Assembly (NCBI RefSeq): GCF_000471905.2 | Contig: NW_006500353.1 | Span: 2,064,918-2,128,917 of the forward strand | DNA from: Amborella trichopoda | Taxonomy: Eukaryota > Streptophyta > Magnoliopsida > Amborellales > Amborellaceae | Direction: 5' to 3' | Length of the DNA: 64,000 nt | In this document: piece by piece, positions 10,933 through 23,200 of the stretch | Layout of the letters: the number at the start of each line of letters is the position of its first letter | Numbering within the stretch: position 1 is the first letter of the stretch | Program-made: the position numbers and the translations under genes | Notes under the pieces: generated by a model | The model's input: only the letters and a program-made list of their open reading frames with translations | Databases searched by the model: none | Told to the model about the DNA's origin: nothing

Positions 10933-11832
10933 TTTATATAAAAGTAATGTGCTTATCATAGGTTTCTTCTTTTTTTTCTTTTTTTCTTTAATTATGGCTC
11001 CACTAACGTGTAAAGCATACTATATTGGGATCACACACTGCATTATTCTTTCAGGCAAAAGAGCCTTTTAATGATACTACTTTCACATGAAATTTTTCCA
11101 GTCCACTTTAACTACCAAATTAGTTGTTGCAAAAATGAAAAATCTAGGTTTTGAGCTCTTGAGTTTCTAAGGCTTAGATCCAACCATTTAGAAATGGGAT
11201 AATCTACAATTCACAACCCTTCAAATTACCTAAGTGAGTTGTGATAGGTGGATATACTAAATATGAAGTGTATTTTTTTAAAATTAATTTTTATGATATC
11301 TTACTCATCAAGTAAGGGTATTTGTGAAATATCATTAAAAAATAAAATGGTATTTTCATCTTTCTTATAAGAAGTAAAGTTAAAATTCTTACTATCGAAC
11401 AATAGTACTCTCGAAAAAAAATTCCAAGACACTAATTTTAAAAATACGATTGTACTTTTGTAATAATTTTTAATTTGCCTTTATTTAATGATTAATTTAC
11501 TTATTAAAATATATTTTTAAAAATAATGATTTTTTCAATAAATACACCCATCACAACTCATTATAATATTAATATGTGTGTTTTGAGGAGTTGTTAACTC
11601 TAAACAAACCCTTTAGAAATTATTCAAAAGTTCGATGGTCAATGTTCAATCTGAGGTTGTTAATTTATGTGGCCACATATGAAATGAAAATATTTCTTTT
11701 TAGATTGATATTTAAATTAAGAAAGTCACATCCATAAAATTTGAAATCTTAAAGATACTCCTATACAAGATTAAGATTTTACCTGGGAGTGAGTGGACGA
11801 TGTGCTCCTGTGAAAGCACATAACTTTTTTTC

Positions 11833-11833
<1 letters not shown>

Positions 11834-11864
<31 letters not shown>
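11834..11864. repeat. (AT)n microsatellite
   Basis: About 15 uninterrupted TA units. Confidence 0.95.
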
Positions 11865-11869
<5 letters not shown>

Positions 11870-13071
11870 GCTACTCCTTAATTTCCCATTCTAGTAATTT
11901 TGAAATGTTTGTGAAGTACATTAATTTGGCTACTGGTTTCTCTTCACAAGTCTCTTTTTTTCTTCATGTTTATTTTTTAGCAACGTTTGGTTTATTCTGA
12001 AAGTTCTTTCTCTAGATCACTACTTTGTCATGTTTAATTTCTAGGAAAACAGTAGTTATTGTAGCGGTTGAAAAAAAGCTAAAATTACCCAATCTTTATC
12101 AGTTTTGTGATAAAAATGGCAAGTATTTTGTTTAAATTATTTCCTTTTCTGGTTGTTTATAATAGTAAGAAAGTGGGTCATCTTTACCTATAACTCTATG
12201 GTTTTGCAAGGAGTGGGCTCAAAAGAAGTGGCAAAAGCATGTCCACCTTTATGGTAGAAAATGATGCCATTTCTAAAAAGTATGGCTCTTTATCACCATT
12301 AAGCATTTGATGGGATGGATCATTCATTTTATGGTTACGATAAGTGTGCTCATGGATTTTCTGTGGTCAATTGGATTATCATATACATTCTTTTTCCAAA
12401 TGACAATAACAATGCTCTTTTTCCTTTTTTTTTCTTTTTTTTTTTGTTTTTGACCGAGACTTCTTAACAGTAACAATGTTCATAATTAATAGCACTTTAA
12501 TTTTGTCGTCCATTTTTTTCAAATAATAACTAAATTTCATTATTGTAAGAACTTGGGCAACAAGGAGGTTGTGCAATTGCAATAAAGAAATAGAGAAAAA
12601 AAATCGAAACTAACAATAAGGAGAAAAGGAAACATCCTAAAGGATTCCCCTCAATCCCTAATGTGCTATTGAGATGATATTCCACTCCCTTCACACCTTT
12701 CCTTTTGTACAAGGGTTGTAGAAAAAAAAAGGGAAAAACATGAATCAAACAGCCAAATCACTTTACAAAACCATAGTTAGTCAAATCATTATATTTAATA
12801 TAAGGAACATGGCATTTTAAATTTCATCTTACTCAAATACCTTATTAAATAAAATAAAATTTGACTAAATCACCCCCGTGTAGTATTAAGAATCATGAAC
12901 AAGCAGGGGGTAGTTTGGGCCCACTTAAGTAGGGCTTAGCAACATGAAACAAAAGATAGCAACATTGAAAGAGAGCTTACAATTAAAATAGAGTTTTGCG
13001 TTGTTAGCCCCAAACAAGTAGGAGTATTTTTGTTATTTGATAGTTATTTATCGTTAATTTTGACCAACCAA

Positions 13072-13156
13072 GGTTATTTTCATCATTTTACTCGGTTCAT
13101 TTCAATGGGGCGGCGAGGGTTATTTTCATCATTTTACTCGGTTCATTTCAATGGGG
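13072..13156. repeat. 46-bp tandem duplication
   Basis: ggttattttcatcattttac and its continuation repeat at 13072 and 13118 with identical cores. Confidence 0.92.
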
Positions 13157-13474
13157 CTAACTTACCGTAATGCTGAGCTTTTTGGGTTTCCCAAGGCCAA
13201 ATAAGGGTACTTTGGTCAAATATTTTTTCACATTTCTTAAATAGGCATATGAGTAAAACAATTTTTTTAAAACAACACTCCTATTGTTAAATCGGTTTAT
13301 TTGACTGCCTCAATGTGCGGACGTTTTGAGCAAACCCTACTAGACCTGACCTCATTACGTGTGAGCCAGACCTAAACCAAGTCTGCCCAAGTCAAGTGGA
13401 TCTAGACATGGGTCATGGGTCAACCCCGATATCACCCCTAAATGAAAACTTCTCTTTAGGACCAGGGTGAAAAG

Positions 13475-13795
13475 TAGCTTTTATAGTCACTAATATTGTT
13501 ATGGACACAGTTTCTATGATTCACCTCTTAAACTCTATTTTTGAGATGGATTTTTGGATTTAATTTTTAAGGATATGTAATCTCTAACATGGAGATCATA
13601 AATATGAAAAAGTAAATAAATTTTAAAAATTAAAACTGATAATTCTACTAAGAAAACATTTGAACTATTAGTTTAATTGTTTTTATATGAACCACCTATT
13701 TGCATCCATTTTTAAGGTGGATGCTTTATACCTCGAGCACCTCAAATGTAGAAATCCGGTCCCTGCTGTATGAAACAATTTTCCGATTGTTATCT
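13475..13795 (+). repeat. Dispersed repeat family B, copy 1
   Basis: About 320 bp with blocks gagatggatttttgga, catggagatcataaatatga, aaataaattttaaaaatt, catccatttttaaggtgg and tatgaaacaattttcc. The same blocks recur in order at 29.5 and 61.0 kb. It is a non-coding, probably non-autonomous element of unknown class. Confidence 0.75.
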
Positions 13796-16753
13796 ATACG
13801 TCCATTTAGATCACAATTATTTGAAAAATTCGTAAAAGAAAAGAAATATTCAGCTCACATTTATATTGCATGATCATTTGCCTCTCACCATTACTTACAA
13901 TTGATTGTTTCCTTGTGGCCCCCATTGCACCCATACCACACTGCCCTCATTTTAATGCCTTGATGACTTGCCCTACTCAACATCAATGATCTATTGTGAA
14001 TCCTCTCTCTTTCCAAGAAAGGGAGAGAGGTTATAAAAAAGTGAAGTTGCGGAGGTCAAATGAGCTCAAATTGATACAAGTAAAGATATTGCAAGGGGGT
14101 ACCCTGGTAAAGCTTTATTGTATGAAGAAATATATAGAGCTATTGAAAGCTTGATGAACATTATTGTTCATAAATAATGACCAAACCATGTTTAATTCAT
14201 TATCAAAGAGATCAATATTACTTCTAAGAAGGCCAAAAATGAACCCCCAGAAAGTACCACCTATTCAATTAACCAGAGCTCAACAAGAAAGCAAAAATAG
14301 CTCTTAAGGACTAGGATTCATGGATCGAACAGGGTTTCTGAACCATTTTACAATGACTCTAGAGTCAGTCCTATTTGATCTATTTAGAAAAATAATCTAC
14401 GCTCATTTCATTGTGTCAATTTATTTTTTCATGTCTTTAGGGCCTTGTATATAGACCCTAGAGCCTTGCGTGTAGACTCTACTCGAAAAGAAAGTCTCCC
14501 GTCCACATCATGCGGGTGGGTGCAGGGGTGCACAAGCACCCATTATACACCCTTCCACCGATTCAAATTAAATAAGGCCAATATCCAATGCTCAAATTTT
14601 AATAATATTTTTTATTTTTATTTTTTTATATATTATGTTTATCTAAATTTAAAGTGTAAATTAATTTCTATAAGAGGTACTAAACAAAAATAATATATTT
14701 TGAATAAAAATATGACCAAAATACCTCTAAACATGTTTTAGTAATTTTTTTTTGTTGATAATATTTTTTTTATTATTTATTTCGTTCCCCTTATAAAAAT
14801 TAATTTACACCTCAAATTTTAAATAAAAATAATTATAAAATAAAGAACGAAATCATTTTGTAGCCCTTGATGAAAACTGGTTTAATCTGAAAGCGCTTGC
14901 GCCCTTCAAGCGTCCACATGCTGTGCAAATTATAGCCTCACATATCCTTGTAAATCAATTTTTTATCTGTGAAATGAATATACCATGAACTACAAGCAAA
15001 AAAAGCCACAACATTTTATGAGGTGGGATATAAGCATTTATGATAAGCTAATACTTTTGAGCCCCATAACAAATGAATAACCATAGACGTTATCTATAAT
15101 GACCCCTTCATCATTTTTAGCATGAAGCTGGACATCAAACTTGGAAAATCAAAACAAGTGCATTTGATAAATGTTTGTACATGATCACACCTCATGTATG
15201 ATTCAAGCTTCAACGCAAGAAGCAAGCTCAAACATAAAGAAAACACCAAGGATATCCCTTCCTTGCATTGGTTTATTACTTGGATTGCTTTCTGGCTCCT
15301 AATCCTCTTCCATCAATATTTGATTTCGAAGTATTTGCTCAGCAGGAAAAATGTTCTAAAAATTATTTCCTCTTGCTTTACACTTTTTGTTTGTTTTTTT
15401 GAGAAAACAATAGTTATTAAAAATGTATATAATAAGATCATTTACTTGTGATACAAATGTGAAATCAAGTAACTAAAGATGACTCATTAACGAGGTACAA
15501 GGTCCAAAACAAAATTTCTCAAACTGCATGACATACTTTAAGCTTACGAGACTACACAAGATGGCTAAGAATGATTGTGACTTCCTCGTACAAAAAGCGA
15601 ATGACATTATAATGTAATTCCATAGTTATTATAGCAATTGATAAAATGTCACTTTTTGTGAGAAAGTGGAACTTCCCCTATTTGCGTATGAAAGCAATTT
15701 CCCGAGCTGATGGTAAAACTCATTCCGCCAACAAACTTTCTCAAGAGCTTAAAAGAGATTGTATTTTATAAAATTGTTTATTTTTAATAAAAGGAGATCA
15801 CAATTAGTACTAACCATTAGATGTCAAATTTGATGGTTTGAAGTGTGTCATAAAATTTGAAAAAAAAAATTTTGAACTTCGACGGTAGTTAATGATATAC
15901 TTACAACCATCTTATTCAAAATCTGATGGACAAAAGTGATTGTGACATCCTTGTATTAAAAGTTGAAAGTCTCTTTGTAAATTTTTCCAACTTGAAAATA
16001 TCCTCACAAAATACACCCCACAACTTGGTCTTCTTTTAGCTAATCAATGACTCGATTGACCTTGCTCTTACCATGCCTTATGAAATAGTTGGGCTGAATC
16101 AAGTCATCAATTACAATCTACACCCCCAAAACACAAATCCTACTCAAGGGGATTTTCTCAATCTGAAATTTTGGGATCCACTTTATAATCACCAAATAAA
16201 TTTTAGATAAAAACTTCTATATCTTGTTGTTACAGTCGACTGAAAAGAACATGGTTTCCCATTACAACACTTCAATATCTCCTTTTTACTTCTTTCTCAA
16301 AGACCATTTTCTTGGCACCCTTTGTACACAAACCACAGCTTCAAAAAATTTCGAACGGTTGTCTCAGGTTTCATAAAGGAAAAGGATACCATGTGGTACT
16401 TTGCATGATACACTACAAAAACATCAACAGTTTACCACCAGTAACCATCAATCAATGATCTCCACCATTTGGAGAATGGAACAGAGATCCCATGGCAAAG
16501 CATACGCCACAGACATGGGGTGTGATAGTTTCAATGATTCCCGGATATGGAAATGTCTGCCCATCTCTCTCCCTCTCACACACATACATGATACCGCCTA
16601 CAAAACAATTTCTTTTTTCCCTGAATGGGTAATGAACTGCAAAATGGTACATCACAAAAAAGATCCCCCCTAAGATTTTTTGTTTTTCTAAAAGCCTGAT
16701 CTGGTATAAAACTCTTACTTTCAGAGAAAGAAACTTGCAGCGAAAAAAAAAAG
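13796..16753. other. Intergenic plus TGD4 3' untranslated region
   Basis: AT-rich sequence without a supported gene. The TGD4 3'UTR must occupy the last few hundred bases below 16754, but no polyadenylation site could be assigned confidently. Confidence 0.6.
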
Positions 16754-16951
16754 TCAGAACTCGAAAACACGCAATTCTACCATTCCCTCTTTCCTCTTGG
16801 GCGAATACCAACATACAACCTTCCCTGAGTGCATGAGTCTAAAGGAATAGCTCAAGCTGTAGACAACATCCTCCACATGTGGAGGAAGCCTGCCAGAAGG
16901 AGAACTCAACGAAAGCCTTGAATCCACCCTTGCTACTATTGGCCCTGCCAC
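16754..16951 (-). CDS. TGD4: TGD4 exon 5 (C-terminus and stop)
   Basis: After acceptor ATACACAG (phase 0), 65 codons end in VELRVFEF and TGA at 16756-16754. The conserved C-terminal strand ends the protein as in Arabidopsis (VELRFFET). Confidence 0.93.
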   Translation of the reverse strand: MAGPIVARVDSRLSLSSPSGRLPPHVEDVVYSLSYSFRLMHSGKVVCWYSPKRKEGMVELRVFEF

Positions 16952-17180
16952 CTGTGTATTGCACGTCATCATAATTCAAGAAAATTAAACAAACAAGAAC
17001 AAACAAATGTAAAGCATAAGCTTCAGCTAAGAGCAATATCAAGAATATTCAAGTATGCATAACAAAACCTTCAAGTTTTATATCTGAGATCCATAAAATG
17101 TTGAAAGTCATGTCTTGATAAAATTCACTTTAGCCAACGAAACCATTACCTTACTTTTTTTGTCATCAATCAAAATCATC

Positions 17181-17228
<48 letters not shown>

Positions 17229-20200
17229 TGCACATTCATTTTTGCCGGCTAAACCACTACCTTACTTTTTCTGTCATCTCTCAAAATCGTACTCTCTTTC
17301 TCTCTCTCTCTCTTTCATCTCTCTCTCTTCCAAATACACACCCAGCTATGCACACACACTTGCCAATGGAAAACACATCGAACAAAAATGATCACTGCCA
17401 TAATTTTCCAAACAAGAGCAACTAAACATAAAGATATGCCAGTGAAAGAGACGGAGAGAAGTATAGGTATGCAGCATATGCAACATACGTGCACAAACAC
17501 TTAAAAGCAAGACATATCTGACAATACCTGCTGCTGCAAGATCACATTGAACTTTGAAGAAGCCAGCCGCTCAGGTCCCGTAATAACTGCCAATGCCGAG
17601 GGGATGTCAAGACGGGCGTCTAATCTGGTCAAGTCATTAAATGCCTTCCTGAATTTTCCATGTTGAATCGTAAAGCAAACCGATCCAAATAAGTCAGCAC
17701 TAAATGGGGATCTATTCTTCAATGGAAGCTTAGCAATCCCACCATCGCCTGATCCCTCTTTTGGGCCTTCACCCCCACTAAACCAGGCACAACATTTACC
17801 ACCTTCATCAAGAAAAATGAAAGAAACAAGAGAGAAGTGAGACTGTGCAAAAGCAGTAGAAGAAAGCCTTGCAGATTTCTTATAGCAATCAATAAATCAA
17901 TTGAACAAAAGTTTCAAAAACCAAATCAATTGAACAATAATACTTTCATAGAATACTAGAAATCAATATATACATGCAAGCATAATGTGTGTGTGAAAAA
18001 GAGATAGAGAGAGAGAGAGAGCAGACGTGATCTAGAGGCCACTACTCACCACCTACTACAAAGGCAGCACAATAATCTAAGATCCCCATGAATATATGCC
18101 TCAATAATATAAGACCCCATCCTTTTATCTTGAGGTGAAAATCCTCTGGGTCAATGCCTCATCAAAATCAGGATACCTGACAAATGGCCCTTGCCTTAGG
18201 GATATCAATTATCATTGCCTTTTATAAAGATGGTGAAGACTGCTACTGAAATTTCTTAGAAGCTTCTCATCAGCACAACTGACTCAAAGCCCAATATCCT
18301 TGAAACCTCTATTATTACGAAATAAACAACCCCTATAGCCACTGAGTTACCCCCACATGCGTTGCCTTGTTTTTGCAGGTTCCAGACTTACCCCTTCTTT
18401 GAAGAACTATTTGTCTAGACCTTATTTATTTTCTGTCATGCACTTGATTACATGCACAATCAATCACGTCTATGTGCACATACATAAAGTAATAAATCAT
18501 ATTACATTAGAAGGTATTTTGGGGGAATATCCCAATGCAAAGACACCACAAAATATCTGCAAGATTAGCCTAAGAAGACATTAGGCTTCTTGCACGGACC
18601 ATAAGCATTAGGCTTCTTGCATGGACGAGACATGCATATCGTTTTAGCATGCCAAATGCATCGATTAGTCAAGAAATAATCAGGTGACAAATAGTCACGA
18701 GCCACAGAATCTGTATATAGCATGTTGCGAGTTTATAGAACAAACAAGCTAAGGAAAAACCAGTAGCAAATTACAGCTATGACCAAGAAGCGAGTCTCAC
18801 CATTGTTCCCCATGTGAAGATTGAAGAACTATAGCAAGGTGCGTATAGTAGAAGACTTAGTATTTCCTTAAATGTTTGAGAAAACAACTTATCAATTTTT
18901 TAAGAGACAGTAACATACAGACTTTCTCTGACTGGGCTGAAGTTGATCATTGATTAGATTGGCAGGATGGAGAAGACAGACAATACAGGACAAAAGGAAG
19001 AGAAATAAAGCTGAAGAAGATAATACGTCATGGGTATTTTACCCATATACCTCTAAAACTTCCTGACACTTGTTGTACTTCCTTTCCTTCCTGGCTACGA
19101 TGTGCTGCTTTAGTCTCTTTCACTTTCTCTCGGTCCACTCTGTTCCTACTTTGTCTTATTCTCTCTTTTTGCTACTACCTTCACCCCCCCTTTGATTTCT
19201 GTGGAGTTCATTTATATAGACCCACAGGCATGTGTCTTGGTGGAGATTATTGCTCATGGTGGGAACAGATTTCGTGATATTGGACAAATAAAATCCTCTG
19301 ACACATTGAACATCAGTCATTAAAACCATACAGCATGTGTCCAATACCTTTTAAACAAGACAAGTGTCCTTTAAGGTAGAGGGTTATGCGCCTAACCTCC
19401 TGGATAAGGACAGGTGTCCTTAAGAAAGTCGGCTCCATGCCAAACTCCCACATCTTATGTACTACTGTCATTTACAGACACTGCAGTACCTCTTTCTAGA
19501 ATTTTGTCAAGAGAGTGGTTTTCATGTGGGAGGTTGTCATCAACTTCGTAATATGACATTGGGGTGGCATTAACTCATTGTCAAATCACTGACCCAATGC
19601 CAAGATGTCAAATAAGTAACGTCAAACATTACATACCTCACGTAGGCAAGCATATGCAAATTTATCCAATGGAAATCAAGCTCAGACATACTAATTCAGC
19701 TAGCTTGTCAAACCCCAAGGTGTGTTAAAAAAAAAAATGAAGAATTTCATAAAATGTAACACGGTGTGGCCAAAGAAATCGGTTCTCCTTCCCAAAAGAC
19801 GACGATCCACCTCAATGGCATATGTAAAGTTGTCAAGCGCATGCTATTATGCGCAACATGGACAATGATCATCATCATAGCCTTTTTCCAATTAATTGGA
19901 GTCGGCTACATGAATCTTGGTCTGCCATTATACTCTATTTAAGGCCATACCCACTATGAGGCCATAAGTCCCCATATCTTTTCGAACAACTTCCAACCAC
20001 ACCCTTTTAGGCCTTCCCCTTGCCCTTTTCAATCCTTCCACTTGAACTAACTCGCACCTCCTAACCGGTGTTGTACTGGGTCGACGCTATACATGGCCCA
20101 GCCCACCTAAGTCTACTCTCTCTCATCTTATCACCTAATAAAGAACTAAGAAATGGAGAAGGTAAGATTACACCTTTACAAGCTGTGGAAAAGCAATCCC

Positions 20201-23200
20201 ACAAATCCAAGAAAACAAGATGGCATGGATTCCCTACAGTCATTATCACAGTGAAATCATCAAGAAATAAAGCTTTGACCAATGCCATCACCAACAGTGG
20301 TAGGAGGCAAACCTTTAACAGAGGCAAGGGTTGGGGGAGGACAAAGTGTCATTCGCAACCTCAGAGCTCCTTTATACATCCCAATATGTTGAGGATGAAC
20401 TCCGGATCAGAATAAGATGATCCTCTTGATGATGACATCACTCCTACCTCTTTGGGAGCTGTAAGGTTTATTGTCTTAGGGAACAATGACCCTGCCACTT
20501 TACACATGTTTCACCTAAAATAGTATTAAAGAGAACTAGAGAGAAAATATGACTCCAATCAAACAAAGCAAAGAAGCCCACTACAGAACAAACTCAGCCA
20601 AGATTGTATACAAAAAATTAAAGCTTTTTTATTTAAATGGGGTTCGAGAAGGATTATGAGCATTGATAAGCATACTCATTTCAATTACATCCAACTTTAT
20701 ACAAAGAACAAAACACCTTTGACATGTAATCACAAAGGCTTAGGAGACCTAAAGAAAGGAAAAATACAGATACCAGACCCTGGAACCAATACAGATTCAG
20801 TATACATTGTGTATGAAGCAAGGGGATCAAACTGTTACTCACTGTAGAATGCCTTAGCAATGTTTCAAAAAAGGGTCCGCCCAGCGCCTAGGCGCCCAAG
20901 ACCCTATGCACCGCACGCCTAGGCCTAGGATGCCCATTCTGGGCGGATGTACCTGGTCAGGCGCCCAGGAATGTGTCTTTTTTTTTTTTAAAGATACCCA
21001 AGGTGGCAAAGGGGGTAATATTGACCGCCAAAAAGGTTTAAATAGGTTACGAGGGTTATTTTCAACCCCCAAAGTTAAAAGAATAATTCCATAAACCCTC
21101 TTACTTATACCTAAGAATCAAAAGTATTTTTTGTGGTTTGAAGAAGCTTTCTAAACTTCTCTACTTACTATGGAATATGCTTATTTCTGAGAATCAAAAG
21201 TAGTTTTGTGGTTTGAAGAAGCTTCCTAAACTTTTCTACTTATAATATGGAGAGTTGGAGACTATTACTAATAAATATCCTATTAGACTTTTTAAATTTT
21301 ATGTGGTTTGAATTTTGAAATTTTGAAAAGTTTATTCTCAACATGCGATATGTCATATTTGAATAAAGCATGTTACAATATTTTCAAATGCAATAAATTA
21401 CAAATTTGACACAAATATATGTATATATTATATATCTATAAAATTTGTCTAGGCGCCCGCCAGGGCCCTGGGCCCCAAGCCAGCTGCCTTAGGGCCGCCT
21501 AGCGTTTTTTGAAACCTTGTGCCTTAGCCTTTGCCTTGAAGCTCTTGATTCAATCATCTCAATCTCTCTGGAAATATGAATGTCTATATCTAGGAAGCTT
21601 TCATGAAGTCAGACCTCTGAATCAGCAAGGTTATAGCTGGAGATTCAAACAGACTTCCTCTCTCCAAAAGGATCCATGTCATATTCAAAGCACCCTTTAT
21701 ATAGAGGCTTAAAGCTTGATGAACAAGGAAAATCGTCAAATTTTGGTAGGTTTCTCTCTTCAATATCATGGTTCTGGATTCTTCTATCTTCCAAGAACAT
21801 CAGATGAACATGTTTTGAGATTTCATGCTTTATTGAACACAAAATCCCATGACTTGAGGTTAGAAATTCGTACTTGGAAGGTTCACCACAAAGGGTGAGC
21901 ATGCCTAAAAAGCAGTTGTGTTCTTCATCAAATCACTCTTCAGCACGTTTCTAGGCCTTATCATGTCCCATACTTGATTGGCCATCCGAAAATGAATCAA
22001 ATGGCATTGATTTCATAAAAAACCATGCCTCATATCAAACGATCTTTGTAGATTAAGTTTCATAAAAAAAAATTGTTCAAATTTATGGAAACTTTAACAT
22101 TTGATCCAACTATTGAAATGGAACTCTGTTGACAAGTCCTCTGGTGCTGGCCGGCTGTGCTGCAAATAGGGAGCTTCTAAATCAACAATGATGTGAACCA
22201 TCTTTGGGCCTTTGAAAATTAAGTCAAAGTAAATCAAATGAGGGTCAAATGACCTAAAATTTGGAGGGTAGGGTTGAAATCATCTGCATAAAAGACCTAG
22301 CAATTTAATTGCTCTTGGAGAACATCCATCGTGATCCCCTTTATACAGCGCTAAATCAAGGGTCTGTTCAGAGTTCAGACCACTAATCGTCTTTCCCATT
22401 CTACAAGGCAAGTATGCCGCCCGTGTGTTAGAACTTCAAAATTGGTGGAAAGGTCCTCGTTATGTCTTGAAGACCCTCCAAGACTCATCCCATTCTTAGA
22501 CTGTTTGGTTGGTCCTTGAGGGACAACTTCAAACCACCTGCAATCCAGCTTATGATAGCAAATATAACACCAAGGAGTCCAAATTCGATGAATTTTGCCA
22601 AGGACGCTTGTCCAGTACTTATTTGAATATCCCCAAGTTTGTCTCCATCTGGAACTAATGTAACATGACTATGGATAGAACAGCAGCCTGGCTGCTTGTG
22701 TATGGGGGCCGCCATCCATCTGAAAGTTCAGCCTTCGCTGCAAAAACTAGTCATGTGCAACACTTAGGCTGTGGAAGAGCTGTGATGTTCACCCCCAAGA
22801 GCTCTGTGGCATGTTGGGGGAAGTAGATATGTTCACCCTTGAAGCTTTGTGCTACTTTTGAGGAACAATATGCGGCCTTATGTGTCAATTACCAGGCTTC
22901 GTGCCATGTTTAGGCTGACGTCTCTCTGGCCTTCGGCGTAATGCCATGTTGGGCTGTGTTGATCTCTTGATAATGAAAAACACACCCAATCAATGTTCCA
23001 CATTTTGTCATGTCAGAGGCATAAATTCTGCATGTTGGCCATAGACACTTCTAGAATTCCAGACACACGCCCATTGTCAATCAGGCGTCTACAGAATTTC
23101 GAAAGTGCATGTCTAGAAGTAGGACTACTGGCCATATATTGGAGACATTTGTCTTTTTGTTAATTTTACTTTTATTGAACTAGTATTTAGTTTTTCCAAA

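Larger units (their letters stand above)
10933..13470. other. Intergenic, AT-rich, no gene seen
   Basis: Between UPF1 and TGD4. It contains an (AT)n microsatellite (11834-11864), poly-T runs near 12420 and the 46-bp duplication at 13072. No conserved reading frame was found on either strand. Confidence 0.7.

Noticed and set aside
16400..16440. CACTACAAAAACATC resembling a CACTA transposon end
   Set aside because: No inverted partner, subterminal repeats or 3-bp duplication was found nearby.
20068..20415. 115-codon plus-strand frame
   Set aside because: It overlaps the antisense of an RTE LINE tail and matches nothing itself.
22485..22715. 76-codon minus-strand frame with a hydrophobic stretch, inside TGD4 intron 3
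   Set aside because: No homology recognised, it lies in an intron in sense orientation, and there is no supporting splice pattern.
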